Part shown: piece by piece, positions 11,375 to 23,241 of the stretch | Position numbering within the stretch: position 1 is the first letter of the stretch | Layout: every line of letters starts with the position of its first letter | Source of the DNA: Gigaspora margarita | Taxonomy: Eukaryota; Glomeromycota; Glomeromycetes; Diversisporales; Gigasporaceae | NCBI GenBank assembly: GCA_009809945.1 | Contig: WTPW01000060.1 | Span: forward strand, 69,764-133,763 | Direction: 5' to 3' | DNA length: 64,000 nt | Program-made: the position numbers and the translations under genes | The notes under the pieces: model-generated | Seen by the model: the letters and a program-made list of their open reading frames with translations, nothing else | The model's database searches: none | Told to the model about the DNA's origin: nothing

Positions 11375-11660
11375 ATTTTGAACAAATCTTATTTTGGGTA
11401 CATTTCAACAAACCTATGCAAATCATTCCTTCTAATAAAAGTTAAAAATATCCTTTTGGAAAATAGAGACTTAATCTCTACTATACCCAAGAAAGTTTTT
11501 TGAAGACATAGGCAGAATTGACTCTATTAAACCTCTGTTAAATTGAAGTTATTCCCATTTGACAGATCAGTGAATTGTTATTTTGAAAGAGAATTTCTAA
11601 TCTTAACTAGAGGAATTTTCCTGTTATACAAATCCAAATTAACCAATAAAATTATAAAAA
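11375..11660 (+). pseudogene. Relic of LINE ORF1
   Basis: Conceptual reading gives SYFGYISTNLCKSFLLIKVKN, close to the RTYFGYIPTDARKSYFSIKCKN block of copy A, followed by a match to the LFPFDRSVNCYFERE position of the SDQWIVVF block. It carries stops and frameshifts throughout. An old fragment. Confidence 0.6.
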
Positions 11661-11699
11661 AAACAATTCATATTTATTATTATTTCAATATATATTTAT

Positions 11700-11880
11700 T
11701 TCATATTTATTTACATAATGTGCCTTTTATCCAATACTAGTCTAACTCTAATCTTGCACTACCCTTACCCTAACCATAACCCTATCCCTTCGTCTAATAC
11801 TAGCCTAACCCTAATTCTGTACTATTTTACACTCAACTCCCTTAGCTCTTACCTCAATGCCTTTAGCTCGTATACTAATT
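11700..11880. repeat. Degenerate CCCTAA-like repeat
   Basis: Interrupted copies of CTAACCCTAA and CTAACTCTAA. Similar short stretches occur at 26700-26820, 40340-40390, 47900-47950 and 51775-51800. They are too degenerate and short to be a telomere. Confidence 0.5.
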
Positions 11881-11894
11881 CTATCCTATTCTAA

Positions 11895-14800
11895 GGGAGC
11901 TGTCAAATATCAGCTGATATTATAGGGTGGGGGTATAAAAATATCTCAGGTTTAATTTAGGCCGGAATTAGTTCACAATTCCGGCCAAACATATAATCAA
12001 ACGTTCAGCCAATCAATATTCAGCCTTTTTCACGTGAGTATATTGTAATAATGTGATTGGCTCGAGAGCACTTATATGCATAGTCGTGGTATGTACATGC
12101 ATACATATAGACAAGTACGAAATTGAACATTTCAAGCTTTGATGCCATTTGGCTTAGATTTTTATTTATGTTCGAAAACAAATATTTCTGTCTTATTTTA
12201 TTAATCAGAAATTAAAATCTCTACTTTTTTTTTTTATATGCACAACCTCTACTAGTCTATTTATTACTCATCATCTGAGAGGCTGTCACAACTGCTAATT
12301 TTTGGTATAGCCAAAGTCAAATTTAAACTAAAATCGTCAAGTGAATTTGAATACACGGTAAGTTTGTATTCTTTACGCTTTTTATGTTCAAATTTTTTAT
12401 GTGTTGTGATCATCTTGAGTGTGGGAAAATATTTTTCACATACTGTGCAGCAGAGACACTGATGCATTTTGGGTGGAATAGATAGACAATGAGTGTCATA
12501 AGCTAGTAGTTTTTAGTAGATCAGCATACTGCAAAATATGAACTGGATTAAGAAAATGTCCATCTCGGCCTTTCGAAACTGGTGGGAGAAACCCATTATT
12601 TTCTGCAAGAAAAGCAGCAGATTCTTCATTTCTTTTAGGATTGCAACAAGTCAAATCATCACATTTTCGAATATCAAGACTGTACTGACAAATTCACACA
12701 TGTTTTTCCAACCATTTCCAAAAAGCCATTAACTCTTCTTCATTATTTTCTATTTGAAATAGTGAAAGATTATCTTCAATATACTGAGTCATGACATTCT
12801 TTCTGAAAATTAAGTCTCTGCTCCAGCGTGTACATAAGGTTTCTCCAGCATGACGGAAGTTTTTTTTAGCAAGCTCTTGGTTAATAACTTTACCCTGGCT
12901 ATTCAGATGAGAACCAAAGGTATCTATTGGTAAAGTTATACCAGCAAGCTTTCCAGAAAGTGTACACATGGCCTGTTCAACTGGGTTATAGGCTGACTGG
13001 CCTGGAGCATGGGTTCTTACTGTGAGGTAATCAAGATCAAGAAATTGAAACAGTTTACTGTATCTTAAAATATTTTTCAGGTATCTAGGATTTTCATCGG
13101 GCCCCCCCATCGACAAGAAGGACCCAGATTGGTTTGATCTGATTATTATTTTTAAAAATATTATTAAAGGATTCTTGGTTGGTAAGTGTAATTAAATCTG
13201 CCATATGCGTATTAGAACTGGTGCCGACGTTGTATTGGGGGTGAACAAAAATAGCCAACTGGCCTTTGCGAAGTATATCATTAGAATCTGAAGGGTCAAT
13301 AGCAAGATATACAAAGGGAATTAATTTTTGTTAAGTTCCTATAGAGAAATCATAATTAGCGAGAATGGCAGCTTCGTTAATAGTTTGCATTGATTGAAAC
13401 GTTTTGCCAACAGCAGGGATTCCAAGTGGAACTTTCGCTTTGTCATCTTGCGAAATGATGACAGAATCACGAGGAAACATTGCAGCAAATTGTTTAACAC
13501 CTTTAACTGAAGCGAGGCAATAGTGCTCATCAACATGTTCTTTTTTTCAGATCTAGAAACACTTGTAATGGCTACTAAGGCAGGGTGGTGGTGCACTTTT
13601 GTAGCAATACTTGAGGAGTTTCGAGGTAAAAGGTAATTATTAAGTGTAGTTCTTGAAAGGTATTCATTATATTTTTCTTCTAGTGCTGAATGAAGATGGC
13701 TAATTGTCCGTACTTTAATAACTTCACGCCTTCGTTTACTATGCGCCTTTTCAAACTCAATACAATTGTATATATGCTTATGAAGATCTGGATAATCAAA
13801 AAGAAGAGGTGGTCGACCAGGGCTATCATATACTACAACTTTCTGGTTTTTATGGAGTCTTTTTAATTTTTTTGCATTTGATTTTGCTTGATAGGCTGCA
13901 TTACGTTTCAAAATATTAATTTTTTTTGTTTCTTCTTCAATTATCCATTTTGCATCAATAATTCGATATAATATGTCATTTTTTAGCTGCAGATCTCGAG
14001 TTACTTCATAGATTTCTTGTAATTCAATTAATTTTTCAGCATTTTCTTTTTTTATAGAAAGTGATCTTTTTTGTGCTGCTGCATTTTTGGAGACCGTTTC
14101 ATCTACAACAATAGTAATAGATGACATAGATATTGATCGAGTTTTTTGAATTAATGTTAATGCTTGGTTTGAATTACAAAACGGTTGAGAGACATAAGAC
14201 TGTATAGGAATAGATGTGGTAAGATATTCTTTAATTTTATTATCAATTTCATTTTTTGTTTTTTTCTTAACAAGTTTCTATGCTTCTGTAGCTTCTGTAC
14301 ATAGATTTTTTTTTTGGATATTATGGATTTCCTGCTTTTATCATATGATAGTATCCAAATGCATTTGTAAAATGATGATATTGCATTGTTGGATCCTTGT
14401 AGATGGATTTTTTATCATGCTTTGGTGTAGCAAAATATTGTTGCATTTCATCTAAAGTAGTTGTGATATCGATATTAATGTCAATGATTTAAGGAGATAC
14501 TGTATTTGTTTCTTATCTGTCTTTATACTAGTTTATTTCAAGTACTCCTAGTTTTTTTATTCTATATACTTTTGTATATACGCGTAAGGAAAACAACTAA
14601 CTTGATGCAGGTTTGCTATCTATTTTTATCATTTATTTCTCATGCTATTTACAAAATAAGGCAAACGATCTTTTCAATTTATCTTTTTTTATCAAGATTT
14701 AGAGACGAATGAAATTGGGTATTGTGCTGAATTAAAATCTCATGGCCTTATATTTAAATTAAATAATATAAATTGTTCTATTTAGATCACTGAGTCAGAT

Positions 14801-15273
14801 GATTTTTTTTAATTTATTGCAATACCCAACTTCAAACACGTTTATTTTTGTATTAACAGATCGTGTTTGTAAACAGAAGCCTTTTTAAAAAATGTAACTA
14901 TAAATATTTTAAGAGCGAAGCCACGGATCAGGTTGTTAGTTAATCATGTTTCACATTAACAATCTGATCATGTTGATATAATAGATGAATTGGGTTGTAT
15001 AATAATAAAAGAAAAGTTATTTAGGTGCGTTTTATATGTTTAAGAGATCTCAAAATTTTATGATTATTATCAAATCAAATTCGAATTTATATACTTATAA
15101 TATAAATATTTTATTAATATATATACCAATAATAAAACTTTATAATTATTCATGTAACCCAACCTGTAATTTGATTGGCTAAACGAATAGTTGGCACTAT
15201 AGCATATCTCAGGTGGGGGGGAGGGGGGCCACCTCCATAGTAAATTGATCTCAGCTAATATTTGACATGCCCC
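11895..15273 (-). mobile_element. Zator-like DNA transposon, 3.4 kb
   Basis: Terminal inverted repeats are GGGAGCTGTCAAATATCAGC on the left and GGGGCATGTCAAATATTAGC read inwards from the right: about 24 bases with four or five mismatches. Between them lies one broken transposase gene on the minus strand (12264-14460). The flanks are TAA and AAA, so a 3-bp duplication is possible but not clean. The left inner segment carries CAGCTGATATTATAGGGTGG; the right has a C-rich and G-rich run next to CTCAGGTGGGGGG. Coding content plus matching ends make this a DNA transposon rather than a host gene. Confidence 0.7.
12264..14460 (-). pseudogene. DDE transposase-like gene (Zator/ISAzo13 type) with C-terminal C2H2 finger, broken
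   Basis: Conceptual reading from 14460 down gives an N-terminal block (YHHFTNAFGYYHM), a basic helical region, GRPPLLFDYPDLH, then ISQDDKAKVPLGIPAVGKT, IPFVYLAIDPSDSN, VDGG(G)PDENPRYLKN, HAPGQSAYNPVE, and a C-terminal finger C-x2-C-x12-H-x4-H (CTVCEKYF to HKKFEH). The order D-K-K-x-x-x-G, then HDF-like, then DGG, then PG-S-x-x-N-x-x-E matches what I know of ISAzo13/Zator DDE enzymes. That family assignment is recalled. Visible breaks: stop at about 14278, frameshift in an A7 run near 13550, TAA near 13333, an extra G in a G7 run near 13105, TGA near 12692. Two of the shifts sit in 7-base homopolymers, so some may be sequencing errors. Confidence 0.7.
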
Positions 15274-15545
15274 AAACCCAAATTTATACAATCCTCTAAT
15301 TCTATTCTAACTCTATAACACTAACTCTAATTCATAGCTTTAATCTGTATAAATGGCTCAGGCTTTGTAGCAGTTTACTAGTCAAATCAGTACAGGATTA
15401 GATATGGGTAATACATGCTTTTAAAATATAAATTTACATACAGTATGTGTCCGAAAATAAGCTACCTTTTTTGGATAATTTTGGACTCAAAAAAATTCAA
15501 AGGTAGCTTATTTTCAAATAAAATCAATTTTTGGTCAATCATTAA

Positions 15546-17652
15546 TAGTTGTTACATAGTAAAGTCTAAATTCTACTACATCAGCAAATTTATAATAGCG
15601 TAATTTTACATAAGATCTTACGAACTGTAATATAAGCAAAATATTATGTAATATATTTCGAAATATTTCGAATTATCAAATTTTCGAAATATTATGAAAG
15701 TAATTTTGAAATATTTCGAAATAGGTTAACGAAATATTCAAAATAATTTAGGACTAGGAAACCAAGCTGGATCAGGATCAGTAGGTCTGTAACCTGGATC
15801 GCGCATTAGACTGATTTTTTGAAATAGTTCGAAATAGTTCGATGATATTCAAATTCTGTACTACAAGATCAGATTAGATCTTTTGTTTATAATTAGATCT
15901 TCTATTTTTTTTTCGCTTTTTTGTTTTTATTTCGTTTCATTTTTTATTTTCATTTCATTTTTTGTTTTCGTTTCGTTTTTTTGTTTTCATTTTTATTTTT
16001 AATGTTTTTTAATTACCTTTGCAAGAAGACATACAACATTTAAAAACCTTGCGCATGTCTACGCAGACTTCCGACACATTCAAGAATGCCAAGAACACTT
16101 CTTTAGAGAAATGATTTAGTTAGGCGCAAGTTTTTGCAAGTTTTCGCAAGGTTTTGCAAGTTTGTGCAAGTTTTTGCAAGGTTTCGTGTCATTTATTTTT
16201 TCGTTTTGTGTTTTTTGTTTTTGTTTTTTTTGTTTTATTTTAAAATTTTTTTTATTAATTTATTATATTTCGGCACTTTGCGAGAACAGAACCCTTACTT
16301 CCTGGCACTTTGCAAGAAAAACAACCCAGACTTTTCTGGTACTTCGCAACTTTTTTGGCATTGTGCAAGAACATTAACATGGCTTTCGCAATTTCTGAAT
16401 TTACAAGAACGCGAACTCTTACGAAGATTTGGGGCTTCGTTTATTTTTTTTTATTAGTCTGCTTACACTTTTTGTTTTTTTTTGTTTTTTTTTTTTACTT
16501 ATTTTTTAATTTTTATTTTAGTTTATTTATTCCTAACTTCTTCGAAACTTTGCGACTTTCCTTGGCAATTTGCAAGAACCAACACTTCTAAGAAATGTTT
16601 TTTATTTTGAAGTTTTTAGAAAAAGAGTGCGAAACGAAGTTTATAGCCAAAACAAAAAAAGTAGTCAAAGTGAAGACAATTGAAAACAAAGGTGGGTGAG
16701 TGAAAATAAGTGTATAGGGCTAGTTTTTTGTATATAGTGATAGAATTAGATGCGAAGCAGTGTAAAAGTATTTAAAATAATATATAATGTAAAAATAATA
16801 CTGTAAAAAATGTATAATAATTAAAATATAATATATAATATAATATGTATAATATATAATAATAATAAATAAAAAAATAAAAAATAAAAAATAAAAAAAT
16901 GTAAAATTTTATAATAAATTGCGAAACCTTGCGAAATAAAGCGAAAACCTGTAAAAAAGCATGATTATGTGAATATGTATATTATCATTTATTTATTTTT
17001 TAAAAATTTGCGAAAATTTGCCAAATATTGCAAAATGATGCGAAAAGATCCAAAATATTGCGAAACAATGCGAAAATATCAAAATATTACCTCCTGCACG
17101 CATTAGTTTATTGATCTGCATGAGTACACGACCCCTATAGAGGGAGGTAATTTGCATTTTTTTTTATTTGGTATATTTCGAAATATTTCAAAATAATAAC
17201 CGTAATATTAATGTAATCTAACGTAATATATTACGTAATACACCACGTCGATTGTAAGATTTTTGTAATATTACGGACCGTAATATCTTACGTAAGATTA
17301 CGTATATATAATTCGCTGATGTATGTAATCTATTATTAGTGCTTAAGTAAACATATTTGGGAGACTAAACTACACCTATCCTGAAAGTTTCATCAGAATA
17401 GGAGCACTTTTTATTATTTGACTTTTAATTTTTTATTTTTTTTTAATTTAAAAGTGAGACCATGCTTTTATCTATTTGACTTTTAATTTTTACGTTCATT
17501 GAACGTAAAAATTAAAATCTAATTAATAAAATATTCTTCAATTTCATTGTAAATTTCAGAGTATATGTATTTTGATCTTCTGAATAAGTTTACTTAAGCG
17601 ATTTTAATCAATTTGCTTAGTAAAATTTGAACTTTACTATGTAGCAACTTTT
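15546..17652. mobile_element. MITE family A, split by a family X element
   Basis: The left end is GTTGTTACATAGTAAAGTC at 15549 and the right end is the complement finishing TATGTAGCAAC at 17648. The MITE body resumes at 17322 after the 15579-17321 insertion. GTCAATCAT at 15534-15542 and GTCAATCGT at 17653-17661 may be its 9-bp target duplication (8 of 9 identical); other copies do not confirm this. Confidence 0.6.
15579..17321. mobile_element. Family X element with CATCAGCAAATT ends and TA duplication
   Basis: Starts TA-CATCAGCAAATTTATA and ends TATAATTCGCTGATG-TA. Removing it leaves a continuous MITE A sequence (TTCTAC-TA-TGTAATC), which defines the insertion exactly. The interior has TTTCGAAATATTTCGAA palindromes, long T tracts with CACTTTGCAAGAA, and a TACGTAA-rich right end. 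No gene. The TA duplication suggests a mariner-type mover. Confidence 0.65.
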
Positions 17653-17762
17653 GTCAATCGTGGGGTAGCTTATTTTCGGGTCAAAGACGTTTTTATATTT
17701 CTTGACCAAAAGAGAGTGGTAACTTATTTTATAAGGTAGCTTATTTTTAGCAATATACGGTA

Positions 17763-18599
17763 AGTAATCAATATGAGATGAACAAGCTAACTGCATATGA
17801 AGCAAATTTTGTAAGGAATTTTTTTTTGTTAAGACACACAAGGAAGCTTCATAAGTGAGATAAAAAAATTTTTTATTCGCCTTTTGTTCTCTATAAAACG
17901 AGCCAACACGTATGTAATATACATATATGTGTTCTTTGAATGCGCTATTTCATAATGTTTCTGACACCAACTTGTACCACAGCCCATACCACTTTTCTTA
18001 CAGAGAAACGGCAACAAATATTAATGACTTACAGTACAAAACGGACAACTATAAGTGAAGACACTAAGGGATAGCAACATAGCACAAACAAAAGAGAAAC
18101 AAGAATAATGAAATGATGCCAAAGAACTATAACTAACGAAAGCAGATACTCATAAAAGAACAACAAATCTAGAGAAAATGAACCAACAACAGCAACAAAC
18201 CAAACAGAAAAAAAAGTGATAGTAACTATCATAAAAATAACAACATCAAAATAATGACAACGTTGACAATATAAAAGCACTAATATACAACAAAACTTCA
18301 ACTATGACAATTTTAATGCCCTAAGCCAAATGAAGCACCTAAAAAATAGCAATACTGAAAATAATGATACCAAAAAATGATGATACCTAAAAGCAATAAT
18401 ACTGAATAACGATGATATTAATAAACAATCATACTGAAGATAAGAGAATCAACACTATATAAAAAAAAAGAAGCTAACTAAATTAGAAAAACTATTAAAA
18501 AGAAAAAAAAATGGATGTAAACAAAAAAAATATAAATATATATATAGATCACTAATCTGTGTAACTGGTAAATTCCCCTTGTTAATCATAGTTATTCTT
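17763..18599. other. No gene recognised; A-rich low-complexity stretch
   Basis: The plus strand is A-rich with CAACA and GAAACA runs. The minus-strand open stretch at 18029-18301 reads as a hydrophobic low-complexity string and looks like a consequence of base bias. Around 18340-18440 an AATACTGAA/GATGAT motif repeats loosely. I see nothing functional. Confidence 0.5.
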
Positions 18600-19640
18600 T
18601 TTTTGAAAATAGATGTCCCAAAATTAGAAGAAAGAATTCACTAGTTTACACATATAAGAATAACAAAGTAGCAACTGAGTATAAATCAGCTCCTAAAGTT
18701 TGCTACTTTTGTGACCAGGAAGATCATATCAAAAAGGAATATTTGCAATATCAAGAATCTCTTTTACTTTATAATTATTATTATGAACTTAGAGAAGCAA
18801 AATTTGAAAAAGAAAGTATGAATCATTATCAATCAGCTCCTAAAGTTTGCTACTTTTGTGACCAGAAAGATCATATCAGAAAGGAATATTTGCAATATCA
18901 AGAATCTCTTTCACTTTATAATTATTATCAAGAACTTAGAGAAGCAAAGTTCGAAAAAGAAAGTATGAATCATTATCTAACTATAGTGAATCAGGTATAT
19001 ATATTCAAAATATAGTTAGAGAAAACACTACATCTCTAGAAACCATGCAGTTAGAGGTTTTGTTAAAAATCACTCAAAACTTAACTCAATCTCTACTATC
19101 AAACATTACACAAAATGTATAGTCTGAAGCTACTGAAAATAACTGAAACCAAATAAAAAGAGTTAGTAGGCACATAGGTTGCAAAGCAAATCAAATTGGG
19201 TCTTCTAATAGGACCAACTTCCAAAATATAAACAAGACCTAAGAGATGAACTTACAATGGAAATCACTTTTCAAGACATGATTCTAAGAAAGAGATTTCT
19301 ACAAAAAATAATAGTATTATAATGAAACTAGCAGAAGTTGAAGCTAAGTTTATTACAGTGGTTAACAAGAAAAAGAAAAAATAAGAAAGATAAATCTAAA
19401 CCAAACCAAAAATTATCAAGATTCTCTCTTTACAAAAAACCCTGAGTTGGAGTATATGGCTCTATAGCCTTTTTACTATTCTTAACTTACAAAAAACATT
19501 AACACTTTTCAAATCATACAAATTGGACAGTATTGTACTACAAAAAACAAATTAAACAATCAAAATACTAGAGTTGTGACCCAAATTTTTTTTGACCAAA
19601 ACCCAAATATAGTGTAAACTCAAAAACCATTAATTAAAAA
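18600..19640 (+). mobile_element. LINE fragment: ORF1 knuckle region and start of endonuclease
   Basis: Near 18625 the reading LEERIH-FTHI matches the LEERIPRFTHI block before the ORF1 knuckle of copy A. The knuckle follows twice (see the tandem repeat at 18686-18979). At about 19500 the reading TLFKSYKLDSIVLQKTN matches the endonuclease N-terminus. It is heavily decayed and has no reverse transcriptase. Confidence 0.6.
18686..18979 (+). repeat. In-frame 147-bp tandem duplication of the zinc-knuckle segment
   Basis: Two units of 147 bases (49 codons), 18686-18832 and 18833-18979, each starting TCAGCTCCTAAAGTTTGCTA and encoding SAPKVCYFCDQxDHIxKEY. The last Cys of the CCHC is replaced by Tyr in both, so the knuckle was already damaged before the duplication or the mutation was copied. 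Confidence 0.75.
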
Positions 19641-19822
19641 AAAACTCTTTCTTGTTTATTATCAGAACCCTAGAGCAACAAAATTTCTAGTCAAAATCCT
19701 ATAGTACCTTTTATTAATGACCATAGAGCAGCCCTTGACTTAATAAACACAAACTTGTTGCAATAGATATAGATAAACAACCAAACAAAAAGGCCAAGCT
19801 CTTAGCTGAGGCAGGAAGAAAA

Positions 19823-20284
19823 ATGAACAAAATAAAAAAAAATTCTTGGCTTGACAACTTCAAGCTTAAACACCTATCAAATTCTAGAACTAGAAAGTTT
19901 GAAGAATCCAAAAAATACAGAGGACACAACAAGTTGGGTAGCGCAAACAGAAAAAAAATTAAAAAAGAAAATGCCTTGGTGTACAAAGAAAATAAGAGAA
20001 ATTTGGCTATAGCAAGTTCAGATTCAAATGATAATCATAACCTTAAACCTGAAAATCTGGGAAACTTAAACTCTAATGATCTCACTTCTAGTAGAGCAAC
20101 TTATATTAAAGTACTCAAAAACAAAAATAGCAATAATGGCTCTATCGAAACTACTAAAGAAAAGGACAAATCACGTGGATTAAATAAACAAAGAATCAAT
20201 AAAAGAACATGTGCACTAGGCAAACGATATCAACAGAGTAGAACACATGATTCATACGAAAAACAACCCCTGATGCACATGTAA
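19823..20284 (+). CDS. Unrecognised ORF, 153 residues, Lys/Asn rich
   Basis: A hydrophilic stretch rich in Lys, Asn and Ser, with no domain I recognise. It lies between two LINE fragments, just before the ORF1 start region of LINE copy D (20400 onwards). Its composition resembles the low-complexity N-terminus of ORF1 in copy C (21831-22289), so it may be the ORF1 N-terminus of the same LINE rather than a gene. The surrounding 19640-20400 shows nothing else. Confidence 0.25.
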   Translation: MNKIKKNSWLDNFKLKHLSNSRTRKFEESKKYRGHNKLGSANRKKIKKENALVYKENKRNLAIASSDSNDNHNLKPENLGNLNSNDLTSSRATYIKVLKNKNSNNGSIETTKEKDKSRGLNKQRINKRTCALGKRYQQSRTHDSYEKQPLMHM

Positions 20285-20427
20285 ATTAAGATAATAAGGA
20301 TTAAAACATGGCTAAGGGGAGTACACAAGGTCTAACTCGATCTCTGTCATCAACAAATACACCCATTACTAGGGAAAATAAACCAAAGTAGTAGTCTGAC
20401 CTCTTTACCAAACTCAAGAGGGGTAAA

Positions 20428-21211
20428 GTGAGCTTTACAAATGCAATATCCAAATACAAAATTCAATCTAAGAATGATAATGCTCTTATTATAAATATAC
20501 AAAATTTGAACAATATCTTCACTAACAACATTATTGCAATACTTGCTCTTAAGCTAAATAGTGACTTGATAGCAGCCAAGACCTATACAATTGAACTAAT
20601 CTTTAAAAATAAAGAAAGGATACAATACTATGCCATCGAAGGAATCACTATTTTTCAGTGATCCTTTTTTGAATATATTCCAATAAACCTTAGCTAGTCC
20701 TTCCTATAGTAAAGCTGAGAAACATACCAATGGGTAACATAGAGCATACTACAGAATTAATTTTAGAAGTATTTCAGGACATTGGTTGGATTGCTACGAT
20801 CAAACCCCTTCTGTTTGAAGGAACCAAAATCTACTTATATCAATGGCTGATTACCTTTAAAATAACAAATAATCCAAATTTACATTTTAGAATCCCCAGA
20901 AGTACTCACGTAGAGGATCACAAAGTGATAACAGAGTGAAAAGAAGCCTCTAAGATCTACTATTACTGTAAAAAAGAAAGAAGGGCACATTAAGAAAGAG
21001 TGTAGAGAACTTAAGGCCTTAATTGAGGTAAGACATGTCTTGAGGGCAGCTAAGCTCCAAAACATATATATTAAAGTTAATAGAACTTTTACTGCCTCTA
21101 TTGAATTCAGTTCAAATAATCCTTATATTAATAATGACACACCTGAAGATCAAAATGAAATAACACCCTTTATGGATATAGACACACCTACAAACCCTAA
21201 ACTAGGGTGTT
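20428..21211 (+). pseudogene. LINE ORF1 (family 2), broken
   Basis: Reads KNDNALIIN, IELIFKNKERIQYYAIEG, IATIKPLLFEGTKIYLYQW, then RIPRSTHVEDHKVITE and a damaged knuckle (YYYCKKERRAHKECRE). A TGA stands at 20937 where the relative at 63280 and copy A have TGG (Trp). The same protein is readable on the minus strand at 63200-63780. It ends at 21211, where foreign sequence beginning TAGGGTGTTCAG starts. Confidence 0.7.
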
Positions 21212-21830
21212 CAGAATTATGCGATACAAAATTATGCACATAATTTACTATTTTTGCATCGCATATGCTTTGCATAATTAAGAAAAAAAGCATAAAAACA
21301 CATGAGTGAGATTTGATTGGGAAGAATGTGTTTAAATAAAGTGTAGATTCTGAAAACTTATACAAAAAAGTTCAAAATATTCAGAAAAATTGGCATAAAA
21401 AAAGATCTATATACACTCTCCGGAATAGTGATGCCAACAAAATTGATTTTTGAAAAAGGCCTATTTCGTCTTCATTAGAGAAAATTAAAATTTTTTATAA
21501 GGAAGAGCAAATAAAATTTATATAGATATATTCCTTATAATTTCGTCTATTCAAAAAAAGTATCAAATAATTTCATCTTTCAAGTAAAATAGATCAAAAA
21601 CAATTTTGTCTTCAAATTTTAATTTCGGGTTTTCAAACCCGAAATGCTTTCGTCCTTATATATACTCCAGAACATGTTTGTCAGAATAGAGTGAACTCAA
21701 AAAAAAACATAAAATAACTCCGCACAGTACTAAAGAAGAGGTTACAAAGGTCAAAGGTAGAGGGGCCTGGCTCTAGTTATATAAAAAAAGAAAGTTAGAA
21801 GAGTTTGAAATCGCAAATAACTGGCACACT
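21212..21830. other. Intergenic: palindromic AT-rich DNA upstream of LINE C
   Basis: Begins TAGGGTGTTCAGAATTATGC and carries repeated GCATAATT/AATTATGC words to about 21285, like the hAT-like palindromic elements elsewhere, but I could not find its other end. Then come loose repeats of TTTCGTCTTCA (21465-21620) and a perfect hairpin ATTTCGGGTTTTCAAACCCGAAAT split at its middle (about 21622-21645). Part may be the 5' untranslated region of LINE C. Confidence 0.4.
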
Positions 21831-23241
21831 ATGGCAGAGAAGAAAAATAAGCTGATGGTTACGGATACTAAAAACAAGAAAAATAAAACACGTGTACAAG
21901 ATAACAGGATAGAAAAATTGCAAAGTGACACAATACAACATAACTTCACGTCTAACTAGACTGCAATGACTACTACCCAACTACTGAAATGGGAAAAGCA
22001 AGCCTATAAGAACACCACTCCACTTAGGAACATTACTAACTCAATGAATACAGTTCAATCAAACTATGTAGAGGAAAGCTTTGGAACAAAAGAAATGCTT
22101 ACAACTAACATAACAGATAACAGCAACACAACTGAACTCAAAACTAACGACAAACTAGATGACAAGGTTTTTATTACTGATGACGAGGACAAGAAATTAC
22201 TCAGCATAGACAAAAATACGAACAGAATTTCAGAATATAATGAAAACAGACAACAACAAGAAATCCATGCACCAGAAAATAAACAATAAACAGTACCAAG
22301 TAGATCTTGGTTCTCGTTATTCCCTAAATTGAAAAGAGGAAGAACTACTTTTTCTACTTACTCCCTCCAGAACATGATCAAAACCAAAAATGATAATGCA
22401 CTAATCATTGCGACTAGCAGCTTACAATGCTCTTTTAATGAAATAATGGAGGATCTTTTCAAAATAGCTAGTTATAATATTAATGTAACCAAACAACATT
22501 TCAACAAAGGCAAACATTTACATATTGAAATCACTTTTAAAAATAAGGAAACGATGAAAAAGTATGCTACTAAAGGCTTAATGATCAAGAGAAGGACCTA
22601 CTTCAGATATATCCCTACTGATGCTAGAAAAACGTATTATTCAATAAAATGCAGGAATGTTTCTCTAGGGAATAAAGATGAAATATTGGATGCACTACAT
22701 GCATTTGAGAATATAGGCAATGTCTCATCGATCAGACTCTTATTGATCGAGGGCACACTATATCTATCTGACCAATAGATAGTAGTTTTTGACACTACCG
22801 ATGACTTATTTCTAGAGGAAAGGATTCCCAGATTCACACATATCTGGAATAATAAAATTACACAGAATGGAGATCAGTACCTAAAGTATGTTATTTTTGC
22901 AAAGGGGAAAGATGCATCGAAGGACTATCAACAACTCGGAACTTCAATGAAAACTGGGGAAAGACCAGAAGAGAATGGAATGGAATGTATCATCTCTTGA
23001 ATCATCTAGGGAAAATAAGAAGCAGGAGGATCTTCCCCTCTTGGAAGACCCTATAGCAAACTCTAACACTATAGAATCTCACTCTGACCAGACTGAGAAC
23101 AAAAAAGATAATAACGATATGCAATTGGATGAAACCTTTGATATATTTATGGAAGACCCCACCCAAACGTCCTGTCACAGGTCTGGTTGACGAGCTATCG
23201 ACTTTGTATGACAATGTGGGACCTGCAGTAGATCCCCTGCA

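Larger units (their letters stand above)
15441..17760. mobile_element. TA-flanked inverted-repeat element (AAAATAAGCTACC ends)
   Basis: The left end CAGTATGTGTCCGAAAATAAG and the complementary right end reading CCGTATATTGCTAAAAATAAG both run into GCTACC and are flanked by TA (15439-15440, 17761-17762). A mariner/pogo-type non-autonomous element is likely. Its interior is filled by MITE A (15546-17652), itself split by a family X element. A partial relative is at 36395-36551. Confidence 0.6.

Noticed and set aside
14216-14712. Plus-strand hydrophobic open stretches opposite the Zator-like gene
   Set aside because: Antisense shadow and adjacent AT-rich DNA; the minus strand carries the conserved motifs.
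21212-21300. Complete palindromic-word hAT-like element starting TAGGGTGTTCAG
   Set aside because: The left end and GCATAATT words fit, but no right end or 8-bp duplication could be found.
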